From positions 310,001 through 374,000 of the forward strand of contig MVIG01000001.1 of assembly GCA_002086835.1 (NCBI GenBank): a stretch of 64,000 bases of DNA, read 5' to 3'. The notes beneath the pieces were generated by a model. The model was not told the origin of the DNA. It ran no database searches and worked only from the letters and a program-made list of their open reading frames with translations. The DNA is from Mycolicibacterium porcinum. Its GTDB lineage: Bacteria > Actinomycetota > Actinomycetes > Mycobacteriales > Mycobacteriaceae. A program made the position numbers and the translations under genes. This document shows, in pieces, positions 53,659-63,606 of this stretch (position 1 is its first letter; each line of letters begins with the position of its first letter).

Positions 53659-54014
53659 CGATCACTGCCCACTCGGGCCGCAGCCTGGCCGAGGTGACGG
53701 TCGAGGCCGCCCGCAACGGTGACCTGGGGCTCGATGACATCCGGGTGAGCCGGGAAACCCTGCTGGCACAGGCGGATACCGCGCAGCGCTCCGGCTCTGT
53801 GCAGTTGGCGATGAACCTGCGGCGGGCCGCGGAGATGACCGCACTCAGCTCGGAGGAGATGCTGGCCGCCTACGAGGCGCTGCGTCCCCGCCGGTCGAGC
53901 TTCGCCGAACTCGAGGAACTGGCGCAACGGCTCGCGGACCGGGACGCGCCTACCTGTGCGGCACTCGTCCGGGAGGCGGCGACGGCGTACCAGCGGCGCG
54001 GCCTGCTGCGGTGA
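53655..54014 (+). CDS. diol dehydratase small subunit
   Basis: A 119-residue small (gamma) subunit. ITAHSGRSLAEVTVEAARNG, then VSRETLLAQADTAQRSGSVQ and the C-terminal ALRPRRSSFAELEELAQRLA match PduE/DhaB3. It lacks the N-terminal extension that targets enteric PduE to microcompartments, which fits the absence of shell genes here. Its ATG overlaps the fused subunit stop and its stop overlaps the reactivase GTG, so the three proteins are made in stoichiometric order. Confidence 0.9.
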   Translation: MTITAHSGRSLAEVTVEAARNGDLGLDDIRVSRETLLAQADTAQRSGSVQLAMNLRRAAEMTALSSEEMLAAYEALRPRRSSFAELEELAQRLADRDAPTCAALVREAATAYQRRGLLR

Positions 54015-55678
54015 CCGTCTGGGCCGGTGTCGACATCGGCAACTCCACCACCGAGGTGGTGCTCTGCCGGATGGATGACGAACTCGCGGTGCTGGCCAGT
54101 GCCCGCACGCCGACCCGTGGCGGCAAGGGTTCGGCCCGGGCGGTGCAGGGTGCCGCACAGCTGGTGCGGCGTTTGGCCGAGGCGCATGGGCTGAAGCTCG
54201 ACCGGGCCGCGTTCGCCCCGACTCCGCCCGTGCAGTCGACCGTCGAACAGGTCCAACTGGAGACACGGCGGACGGGCAGACTGATGATCGTCACCCGGTC
54301 GGCGGCCACCACCGCCGGGGACGCGGTGGGTGTGGGGCAGCCAGTTCCCGTCGAATGCCTCGGCGGGGTCGAGCCCGGGCGCCCGGTGATCGCCTGCGCG
54401 GCGGCCCAGTGGGGTTACCGCGAGGTGGCGGTGCGAGTGAATGCCGCTGTCGCCCAAGGGTGCAACGTCACGGCGGTGCTGACCGCCAACGATGAGGCGG
54501 TGCTGGTGTCGAATCGCCTGAGCGTGGCACTGCCCGTAGTCGATGATGTCGACGTCACGGCGCTGTTGTCGTCGGCCCGCGTCGCCGTCGAAGTGCGCCA
54601 GGGCATCGCCCCCCTGCAACGGCTCACCGACCCCTTCTGGCTGGCCGATGTGTTCGGTCTCAGCGATGCCGAGCGGGCGGATGCGCGGGTGATCGCCGAC
54701 CAGCTCTTCGACAGTGCCTGCGCGGTGGTGTGCATCGGTGACGCTGAACCGGCGGTAGCGGAGCCCGTCGTCCGGACGGCGGGAGAGGGGGCCTACGTGG
54801 TTCACCTCGCCGATATCGCGGCGCAGGCCAATTCACGGCGCGGGTCGGTCGCCGTCGACAATCTGGTGATGGCGAACCTGGGCGGCACACAGGAACCGCC
54901 GGCAGGAGCCGACGAGCTGGCCCGGGCCTTGGGGGTACCGGTAACGCACGTTGATTCGGAGGCCGCGGCGGCCCGCGTCGGCGCCCTCACCACACCCGGG
55001 ATCACCCCTGATGTCGTGGTGGTGGATGTCGGCGGCGGCACCGTCGACGTCGTGTCCGACGGATCGCGCAACGTGCTGCCAGGCGCGGGGCAGCTGCTGA
55101 CGGCGGCGACGGCCGCCGCGCTGGAGATCTCCCGAAGTGCCGCCGAATACGCCAAACGAGCCGAGGCGGTCACGGCGGTCACCGTCCAGCTCATCGAGGA
55201 TGAACATGGCCGGCGGCAGTTCCTGGACACGCCGGTCAGTGGCCGGTGCAGCGGATGGCTGCTGACCGCAGCCCCCAGTGGCTGGTTACCCTTCACGTCA
55301 CGGCTGTCGGGGGCCGAATGGCGCAGTTGGCGCCTGGCCGCCAAACGGCAGATCATCGGCGGCAATGTGATGCGGGGCATCGAATGCACGGCCCCCGGGG
55401 TGACCGGGGTGCTGCTCGTCGGAGGCGGTGCCGGTGACGACGAACTGGTCCGTGCCGTCACCGAACAGCTCGGCCACGACGTGAGTGTCGGCCGGGGAAA
55501 CGTGGCTGGTCAGCTGGGGCACCGATTCGCGGTCGCATACGGACTGGTGGCCATGGCGGCGCGGATGCCGGGCGGCCAGCCGTGCGATGAAGGGCTGGAC
55601 CGGGACGACCGGTCAGGCGGTGGCGCGAAGGTTTACGACGTGGATGTCGCTGGTGAACACCCGAGCGCCCGTAGGTAG
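54011..55678 (+). CDS. diol dehydratase reactivase large subunit
   Basis: A 555-residue ASKHA ATPase that exchanges damaged cobalamin in diol dehydratase (DdrA/PduG-like). GVDIGNSTTEVVLCRMDDE begins the ATPase; VVDVGGGTVDVVSDGSRNV and LLVGGGAGDDELVRAVTEQL are its phosphate and adenosine loops; the central swivel region PVECLGGVEPG-RPVIA is recognisable. Typical DdrA proteins are about 610 residues, so this one is somewhat short. A DdrB small subunit is not seen. Its last 66 bases overlap the convergent 13E12/HNH gene, so the C-terminus may have been reshaped by that gene's arrival. Confidence 0.87.
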   Translation: MTVWAGVDIGNSTTEVVLCRMDDELAVLASARTPTRGGKGSARAVQGAAQLVRRLAEAHGLKLDRAAFAPTPPVQSTVEQVQLETRRTGRLMIVTRSAATTAGDAVGVGQPVPVECLGGVEPGRPVIACAAAQWGYREVAVRVNAAVAQGCNVTAVLTANDEAVLVSNRLSVALPVVDDVDVTALLSSARVAVEVRQGIAPLQRLTDPFWLADVFGLSDAERADARVIADQLFDSACAVVCIGDAEPAVAEPVVRTAGEGAYVVHLADIAAQANSRRGSVAVDNLVMANLGGTQEPPAGADELARALGVPVTHVDSEAAAARVGALTTPGITPDVVVVDVGGGTVDVVSDGSRNVLPGAGQLLTAATAAALEISRSAAEYAKRAEAVTAVTVQLIEDEHGRRQFLDTPVSGRCSGWLLTAAPSGWLPFTSRLSGAEWRSWRLAAKRQIIGGNVMRGIECTAPGVTGVLLVGGGAGDDELVRAVTEQLGHDVSVGRGNVAGQLGHRFAVAYGLVAMAARMPGGQPCDEGLDRDDRSGGGAKVYDVDVAGEHPSARR

Positions 55679-56905
55679 CGGTGGGGCGGTACTTCGATAT
55701 GTGCGCCCGGTGGGCGTCGTGATCTCGCTGGTGTGGCGGCCGTACCGGTCGTAGGCGGTCACGGTGTGCCACCCTGGGCTTTCTTTTGCGTAGTTGCAGC
55801 GTTCGCACAGCCCTTGGCCGTTGGCTGCGCTGGTCGGACCGCCGTCGGCGTGGCGGGTGATGTGATCGACGTGGCGAACCGGTGCGTCGCAGTAAGGGGT
55901 GCGGCAGCGCTGGTCACGCAGGGCGATCAGCCAGCGCAGTCCCTTGGGAAATGCCCGGGCGGTGGACTCCATCGCGACCAGGTTGCCGGTGGCCGGATCG
56001 GCGTAGAGCTTGCGCACCGCGGCTTCGACCTGGGGGTCCAGCAGTGCCGCCAAAGCCATCTGCCGGGCCACCGCCGCCGGAATGGGGCCGTATCCCTGCA
56101 GCACCGCCGGGTCGGGGCCGTCGGCCAACAAGCTCTCATCGGAGACCACCAGATTGAGCCCGACCGGGACCGCCGCCCCGACCTCCCGCCCGGTGACGCG
56201 CCGGTAGAAGGCGTCGGCCATCAACGGGCCCCGTCCCTCGCATCCCTCTCCGGCGGCGATCGAGGCGGCCGCGGCCGCGGCGGCCTCCGCTTGCAACGCC
56301 TCATATGCCGTGACGCCTTCGGCTGCGGTCAACAGCGCCGTCACGTACGCCATGCCGTGCGGAGCGGGACGCAGCGTGACGGTGCGATCGCACTGATGGC
56401 GGCTGATGCGCTCCATCACCGCGTCGCGATCGAGCCGAAACGCCACCCGCCCTGCCTCGGCCTCAACCTGCCTGTCTCCCTGACCATCCAGCACGTCAGG
56501 GCCGGCACACAGTTCGGCATCCATCACGTGTCGGTCTGCTGGTGACAGGCAGGCGGCCTGGCCCGCGATGATCATTGCCCGGTTTTCGGTCAGTACGCCG
56601 GACTGCAGCGCCGCGAGCGTATAGGGCATGTCGTCGACCAGGATCCTGGACATCTTCAGATACTTGGCCCCGTGCCAAGGGGAGGACTTGCGGGCCAGCC
56701 CCACCTCGGATGCCAGCCCTTGGGCGCGTCTGGCGGCAGGCACACCCTCAGCGGCCCTACGGGCGAGGCGCTTGGCTTCCAGCATCGTCGTCACTCTTGC
56801 CTGGGCCGCGGCAAGGCCGGCGGTCGCGCGGGTCATCGCAGCTAGTTGATCGACCAACGCTGCTTCTGTGGCGTCGGGGTCGATGTTCCAACTAACTTCG
56901 AACAT
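55613..56905 (-). CDS. 13E12-type DUF222/HNH endonuclease protein
   Basis: A 430-residue member of the mycobacterial 13E12 repeat family. The N-terminal DUF222 region (residues 1-300) is helical and alanine-rich; the HNH nuclease is near the end: CRTPYCDAPVRHVDHITRHA followed by NGQGLCERCNYAKESPGW, giving the two zinc-cysteine pairs and the HNH core. Such genes are found in multiple copies in mycobacteria and many are SOS-induced. Here a perfect LexA box (56898-56913) covers the start codon, and TATAGT ends seven bases before it, so the mRNA is probably leaderless. It is wedged between the reactivase gene and groES, on the opposite strand, and overlaps the reactivase 3' end. Confidence 0.9.
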   Translation of the reverse strand: MFEVSWNIDPDATEAALVDQLAAMTRATAGLAAAQARVTTMLEAKRLARRAAEGVPAARRAQGLASEVGLARKSSPWHGAKYLKMSRILVDDMPYTLAALQSGVLTENRAMIIAGQAACLSPADRHVMDAELCAGPDVLDGQGDRQVEAEAGRVAFRLDRDAVMERISRHQCDRTVTLRPAPHGMAYVTALLTAAEGVTAYEALQAEAAAAAAASIAAGEGCEGRGPLMADAFYRRVTGREVGAAVPVGLNLVVSDESLLADGPDPAVLQGYGPIPAAVARQMALAALLDPQVEAAVRKLYADPATGNLVAMESTARAFPKGLRWLIALRDQRCRTPYCDAPVRHVDHITRHADGGPTSAANGQGLCERCNYAKESPGWHTVTAYDRYGRHTSEITTPTGRTYRSTAPPLPTGARVFTSDIHVVNLRATA

Positions 56906-56913
56906 ATGTTCGA
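56898..56913. promoter_or_regulatory. LexA (SOS) box of the 13E12/HNH gene
   Basis: TCGAACATATGTTCGA, a perfect palindrome identical to the mycobacterial SOS consensus TCGAAC-N4-GTTCGA. It covers the ATG of the minus-strand HNH gene and overlaps by one base the -10-like TATAGT at 56913-56918. LexA bound here would block the promoter and the transcription start, and DNA damage would release it. Confidence 0.9.
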
Positions 56914-56998
56914 CTATAGCACTGACTCGAACTTTTGGCAGGGTTTCAGGCCTTCCGCTGGGTTCGCGTGCGGCGGCCGCACAACCCACCCTTGAGTG

Positions 56999-57025
56999 CT
57001 AGCACTCGCATGTATAGAGTGCTAG
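56999..57025. promoter_or_regulatory. CIRCE element of groES-groEL1
   Basis: CTAGCACTC, nine bases, GAGTGCTAG: the CIRCE inverted repeat bound by HrcA. An additional GAGTGCTAG half-site overlaps on the left (56994-57002), so the left part reads GAGTGCTAGCACTC, a perfect palindrome of its own. TTGAGT (56992-56997) and TATAGA (57013-57018) could be the promoter hexamers, in which case HrcA binding covers the promoter. The transcript would have a leader of about 140 bases before groES. Confidence 0.92.
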
Positions 57026-57165
57026 GTGGCACGCGGCCAAACCCCCCAGCGCCGGCACCCGCGACGACGGAGCGAGGGGCACGGGCGCATGCCGAACACC
57101 TGGTTAACCCGAGGGCCCCGGAGCACACCGGGACTCGATACCCAAACAAGTGGAGGGCTTCCATC

Positions 57166-57465
57166 GTGGCAGTCAACATCAAGCCACTCGAGGACAAGAT
57201 CCTCGTTCAGGCCAACGCGGCCGAGACCACGACCGCTTCCGGTCTGGTCATCCCCGACACCGCCAAGGAAAAGCCGCAGGAAGGCACCGTCGTCGCAGTT
57301 GGCCCCGGCCGCTGGGATGAGGACGGCGAGAAGCGGATCCCCCTGGACGTTGCCGAGGGTGACACCGTCATCTACAGCAAGTACGGCGGCACCGAGATCA
57401 AGTACAACGGCGAGGAGTACCTGATCCTGTCAGCTCGCGACGTGCTGGCTGTCGTCGCCAAGTAA
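57166..57465 (+). CDS. groES: co-chaperonin GroES
   Basis: A 99-residue GroES (Cpn10), started at a GTG with GGAGG nine bases upstream. [20 protein letters not shown] at the start, the mobile loop [19 protein letters not shown] (residues about 18-36) and [19 protein letters not shown] near the end are as in other mycobacteria. It caps GroEL. It is controlled by CIRCE upstream, and groEL1 follows after 86 bases that contain a hairpin. Confidence 0.97.
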   Translation: MAVNIKPLEDKILVQANAAETTTASGLVIPDTAKEKPQEGTVVAVGPGRWDEDGEKRIPLDVAEGDTVIYSKYGGTEIKYNGEEYLILSARDVLAVVAK

Positions 57466-57477
57466 GTACTCGTGCGT

Positions 57478-57523
57478 CCGCCCCGGAGATCCCCGTGTTC
57501 AGCACGGGCGGTGTCCGGGGCGG
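57478..57523 (+). ncRNA. hairpin between groES and groEL1
   Basis: The mRNA can fold with a ten-base outer stem (57478-57487 with 57514-57523, CCGCCCCGGA/TCCGGGGCGG) and an inner stem CCCGTG/CACGGG (57492-57497 with 57503-57508) closed by a five-base loop. No run of U follows, so it is unlikely to be a terminator. It could mark a processing or stabilising site that sets the groES to groEL1 ratio; cleavage between these genes has been described in M. tuberculosis. Function here is inference. Confidence 0.55.
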
Positions 57524-57538
57524 TATGCGTTAGGAGTC

Positions 57539-59171
<1,633 letters not shown>

Positions 59172-59183
59172 GTAGTCCCGTAG

Positions 59184-59217
59184 AACACCCCCGGTCCTCT
59201 TGGGCCGGGGGTGTTTT
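59184..59217 (+). terminator. intrinsic terminator after groEL1
   Basis: An eleven-base perfect stem (AACACCCCCGG at 59184-59194 with CCGGGGGTGTT at 59205-59215), a ten-base loop and a T run after the stem. It begins 13 bases after the groEL1 stop and should end the groES-groEL1 transcript. Confidence 0.9.
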
Positions 59218-59352
59218 CGTTGGCAGGCTGAATTGCTCGATTGCTCGCCGAGACTGCGGTGAGATCGCATTTTTCGGCCAAAACGCGACCTGAGCGCAGG
59301 CTCGATGATCGGGGTGCAGCCTCGATGAGTTTTCGAGCCACCATCGGTCGGT

Positions 59353-59838
59353 ATGGGTATGACTGACGACAGCATGAGCGCCGTGTGCGCCATCAACGCG
59401 CCGGCCGACGCCGTGTTCGCGGTGCTGGCCGACCCGACCACCCATCAGGCGATCGACGGCACCGGCTGGGTGCGGGAGTCGCTCGACGGCAAGCAGCTGA
59501 CCGAGGTGGGCCAGATCTTCCGGATGGCGATGTACCACGACAACTACGGCGGCATGCACTACGAGATGGCCAACCGGGTCGAGGTATTCGATCCGCCGCA
59601 CGCGATCGCGTGGCTGCCGGGCCAGGGTGATGACGACGCGCACCTCGAATTCGGCGGGTGGGTCTGGCGGTACGACCTCAAGCCGATCGGCGACGACCAG
59701 ACCGAGGTCACCCTGAGCTACGACTGGTCGGCGGTGCCGGCCGAACTGCGCGAGCATATCCAGTTCCCGCCGTTCGACCGGCAGCACCTGGACAACTCGC
59801 TCAAGCACCTCGCCGGATTGGCGCAGGCTCGGCCGTAA
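59353..59838 (+). CDS. SRPBCC (START/Bet v1-like) domain protein
   Basis: A 161-residue protein with the SRPBCC lipid-cavity fold: SAVCAINAPADAVFAVLADP at the start, WVRESLDGKQLTEVGQIF, and the late strands TEVTLSYDWSAVPAELRE with the terminal helix FDRQHLDNSLKHLAGLA. The family binds small hydrophobic molecules. The start at ATG 59353 is the first of two close ATGs (the other at 59359). It lies downstream of the groEL1 terminator with 135 bases between; its function is unknown. Confidence 0.85.
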   Translation: MGMTDDSMSAVCAINAPADAVFAVLADPTTHQAIDGTGWVRESLDGKQLTEVGQIFRMAMYHDNYGGMHYEMANRVEVFDPPHAIAWLPGQGDDDAHLEFGGWVWRYDLKPIGDDQTEVTLSYDWSAVPAELREHIQFPPFDRQHLDNSLKHLAGLAQARP

Positions 59839-59854
59839 ACCCGCGCCGGATCCG

Positions 59855-60520
59855 TCAGCTCTCGATCGGCGCGTACCAGTCCGCGTTGGTGAGCAGCACC
59901 CGCGTGCCCAGGTCGCGGTTCCACTCCGGCTCGATGCCGTGGCGGCGCACGATCGGGAACACGACATCGTCGAGCATGCGGGCCACGTCGCTGAAGTAGA
60001 GGCTTTCCTTCGCCTCGTCGCTGAGCTCGTTGTACGCGTCCTCATCGAAGTTCTCGGGCTCGAACGCCCCGTAGCCGATGTAAGTGCTGCCGTCCTCGAC
60101 CAGGCGGTCGGTGTCCTGGCTGTGGAAGTAGACGAAGCCGCGCCAATGGCGGCTGTCGTCGCGCTCGTCGCCGATCTCGGCCGACGCACACGTTCCGCAG
60201 CACGAGAAGTCGGCGCGGGCGATCACGCCGTTGGCGTTGAGTTCGTCGAACGCCGCCAGCGTCCGCGACCGGTAGTCACCGATTTCGGTCTGCTGGCGCA
60301 GTCTCGCCTCACGCAGCGCGGCGAAGGCCGTGGTGAGCTGCTCGTCGGTGAGTTCGTAGTCCTCGGCGTAGATCTCGAGGAACTCCTCGACATCGTCGTT
60401 GCCGGTGACCAGCATGCCCCAGATTTCGGAGGTCAGGGTGGCGCGGTCCTCGTCGTCCAACGAAAAGTCGGGGAGCGCGGCGTAGGCGGGGATCACGTTC
60501 GGATTGGACGGTGCGCTCAC
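59855..60520 (-). CDS. DUF6891 family protein
   Basis: A 221-residue soluble protein. The stretch ADFSCCGTCASAEIGDERDD followed by GFVYFHSQDTDRL and YIGYGAFEP is the DUF6891 signature; the closely spaced cysteines (CCGTC) suggest a metal site or redox pair. The GTG at 60520 with GGAGGC upstream is chosen over a frame that begins at 60670 and runs through what looks like non-coding sequence. The N-terminal third is helical. Convergent with the SRPBCC gene by 16 bases. Function unknown. Confidence 0.8.
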   Translation of the reverse strand: MSAPSNPNVIPAYAALPDFSLDDEDRATLTSEIWGMLVTGNDDVEEFLEIYAEDYELTDEQLTTAFAALREARLRQQTEIGDYRSRTLAAFDELNANGVIARADFSCCGTCASAEIGDERDDSRHWRGFVYFHSQDTDRLVEDGSTYIGYGAFEPENFDEDAYNELSDEAKESLYFSDVARMLDDVVFPIVRRHGIEPEWNRDLGTRVLLTNADWYAPIES

Positions 60521-60668
60521 GGCGCTGGGCCTCCAGATGTGCTGTCGGAACCGGGCGATCACCCGGCGGTGGCGATCGTATCCTCGGAATCGAATCGGTA
60601 TCGGACCGATATCTCGACACGTCGTGTGGCGCTGCGGTTTTTCGCCCCGGACGGCCCACAATTCGGAC

Positions 60669-62126
60669 ATGACGGTACCGCGGGAAACACCGCGCGGGGT
60701 CTCGCGTCAGACGTTCCTGCGCGGCACCGTCGGGGCATTGGCCGCCGGAGCGGTGTTCGGATCCAGCCGGGCAAGTGCCGATCCGAGGGCCGCGGGCTGG
60801 GGCGACCTGTCGGCCGCAATCAACGGACAGGTGGTCCTGCCGGACAACGGTGGAGAATTCACCTCCGCCAAAAGCGTTTTCAACACCAACTTCAACGGCC
60901 TCACCCCGGCGGCAGTCGTCACCCCGACATCGGCATCGGACGTGCAGCGGGCGATGGCCTTCGCCGCTTCCCACAACCTCAAGGTCGCCGCGCGCGGTGG
61001 CGGTCATTCCTACGTGGGCGCATCGACGGCGAACGGCACGATGGTCCTGGATCTGCGGCAGTTGCCCGGCGACATCAACTACGACGTCGGCACCGGGTAC
61101 GTCACCGTGACGCCCGCGACCGGTCTCTATGCGATTCACCATACGCTGGCCGGAGCCGGCCGCGGGATTCCCACCGGCACCTGCCCGACGGTCGGCGCGG
61201 CCGGCCACGCCCTGGGCGGAGGACTGGGCTCCCAATCGCGACATGCTGGCCTGATGTGCGATCAGCTGGTGTCGGCCACGGTGGTGTTGCCCGGCGGCAC
61301 GGCAGTCAGGGCCTCGGCCAACGAGAATCCAGATCTGTTCTGGGCGTTGCGGGGTGGCGGCGGCGGCAACTTCGGAGTGACGACCGCACTGACCTTCGCC
61401 ACGTTCCCCATCGGCGACGTGGATGTGGTCGGCCTCCATTTCCCGCTGCAGTCTTTCGCACAGGTTCTGGTCGGGTGGCAGAACTGGCTGCGCACCGCCG
61501 ACCGCAACAGCTGGGCGCTGGCGGACACCGTCACCGACCCGCAGGGCGCGCACTGCCGCATCCTCGCGACCTGCCCGGCCGGGTCAGGGGACAGTGTCGC
61601 CGCCGCGGTGGTCAAAGCGGTGGGCCTGCAGCCGGCCGGGACCGAGAACCGCACCCTCAATTACCTGGACCTCGTGAAGTTTCTTGCTGCGGACAACCTC
61701 AACCCGGCACCGCTCGGTTATGCCGGCGGTTCCGATGTCTTCCAGTCGATCACTCCCGCTGCCGCCCACGGGATCGCGGCGGCGTTCAACGCATTCCCCG
61801 GCGGGGCCGGACGGCCGTTGGTGATCATGCATGCGCTCGACGGTGCGCTGGCCACCGTAGGGCCGGGGGATACCGCCTTCCCGTGGCGGCGGCAGTCCGC
61901 TCTGGTGCAGTGGTATGTCGAGACCTCCGGTTCACCTGCGCCGGCGGCGAACTGGCTCGCCACCGCGCATCAGGCCGTGGCACCGTATTCGGTCGGCGGC
62001 TACGTGAACTACCTCGAGGCGAACCAGCCGGCATCACGGTATTTCGGTGCCAACCTGTCGCGGCTGGCCGCCACCCGGCAGAAGTACGACCCGGGGCGGA
62101 TCATGTTCTCGGGTTTGAACTTCTGA
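60669..62126 (+). CDS. exported FAD-linked oxidase with bicovalent flavin site (BBE type)
   Basis: A 485-residue protein. Residues 10-38 look like a Tat signal, but the second arginine is replaced by glutamine (SRQTFLRGTVGALAAGAVFG), an unusual variant. The FAD domain follows: ARGGGHSYVGAS (histidine for the first flavin link) and TGTCPTVGAAGHALGGGLGS (cysteine for the second), as in glucooligosaccharide and berberine-bridge-type oxidases. The C-terminal BBE segment is near YVNYLEANQPASRYFG. It would oxidise an alcohol or sugar outside the membrane and release peroxide. The start ATG 60669 places the signal at the N-terminus. Confidence 0.87.
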   Translation: MTVPRETPRGVSRQTFLRGTVGALAAGAVFGSSRASADPRAAGWGDLSAAINGQVVLPDNGGEFTSAKSVFNTNFNGLTPAAVVTPTSASDVQRAMAFAASHNLKVAARGGGHSYVGASTANGTMVLDLRQLPGDINYDVGTGYVTVTPATGLYAIHHTLAGAGRGIPTGTCPTVGAAGHALGGGLGSQSRHAGLMCDQLVSATVVLPGGTAVRASANENPDLFWALRGGGGGNFGVTTALTFATFPIGDVDVVGLHFPLQSFAQVLVGWQNWLRTADRNSWALADTVTDPQGAHCRILATCPAGSGDSVAAAVVKAVGLQPAGTENRTLNYLDLVKFLAADNLNPAPLGYAGGSDVFQSITPAAAHGIAAAFNAFPGGAGRPLVIMHALDGALATVGPGDTAFPWRRQSALVQWYVETSGSPAPAANWLATAHQAVAPYSVGGYVNYLEANQPASRYFGANLSRLAATRQKYDPGRIMFSGLNF

Positions 62127-62267
62127 ACCAGACCCACGCTTCGATATCGGCCCGCTGCGCCGAGAGAGAAGTAGCGCACTACTCGTGCGGCCGTGGCGCC
62201 TTGCGGCGACTCTGGTCCTGACGACTACCCGATCCGCGGGTAGCCCTTGGGAGGGAGCGGTGATCAC

Positions 62268-62606
62268 ATGCCAACGACCGTTTTCGAGACACTGATCGCC
62301 AACGCGACACCGCTGCCACCCGGCGCGCGCGTGCAGAGTTCCGTCATCGATGTGTCCGGCGCTCGAGACGTCAACCTGATGTTCGGCATCATCAACAATG
62401 ACCCGGGGGTCAGGTGGGCGATCCACTTCGGTCCGACCACCAACAACGCCTACGCGTTGTGTCGGCAAGGCACCTTCGGATCGCAAAACAACCAGGCGAT
62501 CTCGATCCCCGTCTTCGGCACCGGGCTGTTCATCGTGGTGACCAATCAAGGTCAGAACAATCAGCACGTGGACGGGAAGGTGTACTTCATCCGCGAAGTT
62601 CCCTGA
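62268..62606 (+). CDS. uncharacterised 112-residue protein
   Basis: A short, probably beta-rich protein that I do not recognise. It begins at ATG 62268 after a GGAGGGAGCGG stretch and shows several Asn-Asn/Gln pairs (IINND, TTNNAY, SQNNQ, GQNNQ) and few charged residues, with one cysteine. No signal peptide, membrane segment or catalytic motif. It stands alone between the FAD oxidase and the DUF4239 gene, with 141 and 106 bases on either side. Confidence 0.65.
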   Translation: MPTTVFETLIANATPLPPGARVQSSVIDVSGARDVNLMFGIINNDPGVRWAIHFGPTTNNAYALCRQGTFGSQNNQAISIPVFGTGLFIVVTNQGQNNQHVDGKVYFIREVP

Positions 62607-62712
62607 GCTCCTCGTTCAGCAAGTTTTTCGCGGTCAATACGCTGCGATAGCTGTTGACGGTGGCGTATAAATCCGTGCAGATGAACCGATCTGGCATGGA
62701 GAGCGGTGCGCG

Positions 62713-63492
62713 ATGGGTGGCTTGAGCCTGCCGGGGTTGTCGTTGTTTCTCGCCGGGGTGCTCGCCGCCTCGGTGTTGCTGGCGGTCGGAAGCGTTTGGA
62801 TCGCCAACAAGACTGTGTACCGGCCCGGCGCCAAGAGACAGACCGGAACCCTGTCACCGTTTCTGACCACGGTTGCCCTGGTTTACGGTGCGCTGCTGGG
62901 TTTCACGGTCGTCGTGGCGTGGGAGCAGTTCTCCTCGGCCGAGGCGAACGTCACCAACGAATCGTCGACCTTGACGACGATGTACCGGCAGACGGTCAGC
63001 CTTCCGGCGCCCGAACAGGTGCGAATGCGAGAACTGCTGCGGACCTACACCGGCGCTGCGCAGGCCGAGTGGGACAAGCGTCAGCGCGACGGCGCGAGCG
63101 CCACGGCGCGGTCGGCGATCACCGACATGTATCGCGTCCTGGGGCAGCAGACACCGGACGCACACCCCGTCAACGCTGAGATCCGTGAGCAGCTCAATGT
63201 ACTGACATCGCAACGCAATACGAGAGTTCTGGATGCGAAGCCTCGCATTCCGGGACTGCTGTGGAGCGGACTGCTGTTCGGGGCCGTCTTGCTCATCGGA
63301 CTGATCGGCTTCACCCATCTCGGCAATGTCATGAGCCACATGCTCCTGTCCAGCGCCATCGCCATCCTGCTGGGTCTGCTGTTGTTCCTCATCTTCTGGC
63401 TCGACCACCCATTCGGGGAGCAACTCGGAGTGACACCGGCGCTGCTCGACTACTCGGTCCAGGTGTTTGACGGAGTCGATCAAGGGACGTAG
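62713..63492 (+). CDS. DUF4239 membrane protein
   Basis: A 259-residue protein with four hydrophobic segments at residues about 6-29, 49-71, 182-205 and 208-230. The central soluble part (residues 75-180) is helical with conserved VNEESSTLTTMYRQ-like and LLRTYTGAAQAEWD stretches, the DUF4239 pattern of bestrophin-like membrane proteins. It starts at ATG 62713. Its function is unknown; ion-channel relatives have been proposed in the family. It precedes the truncated zinc dehydrogenase by 114 bases. Confidence 0.85.
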   Translation: MGGLSLPGLSLFLAGVLAASVLLAVGSVWIANKTVYRPGAKRQTGTLSPFLTTVALVYGALLGFTVVVAWEQFSSAEANVTNESSTLTTMYRQTVSLPAPEQVRMRELLRTYTGAAQAEWDKRQRDGASATARSAITDMYRVLGQQTPDAHPVNAEIREQLNVLTSQRNTRVLDAKPRIPGLLWSGLLFGAVLLIGLIGFTHLGNVMSHMLLSSAIAILLGLLLFLIFWLDHPFGEQLGVTPALLDYSVQVFDGVDQGT

Positions 63493-63606
63493 GAGTGTCC
63501 ACGGAGTGCTGACCCCAAAGCACGTTCAGCCCCCGGACTCCGCCCACCGGCATAGCCTCGAGGCGTTGGGTCTTCTCTGCCGCCTGGACGAGTGAAGGAA
63601 CTGAGC

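Noticed and set aside
60521-60670. N-terminal extension of the DUF6891 protein up to 60670
   Set aside because: The added stretch is arginine-rich and unlike the family; the GTG at 60520 has a ribosome-binding site and fits the known N-terminus.
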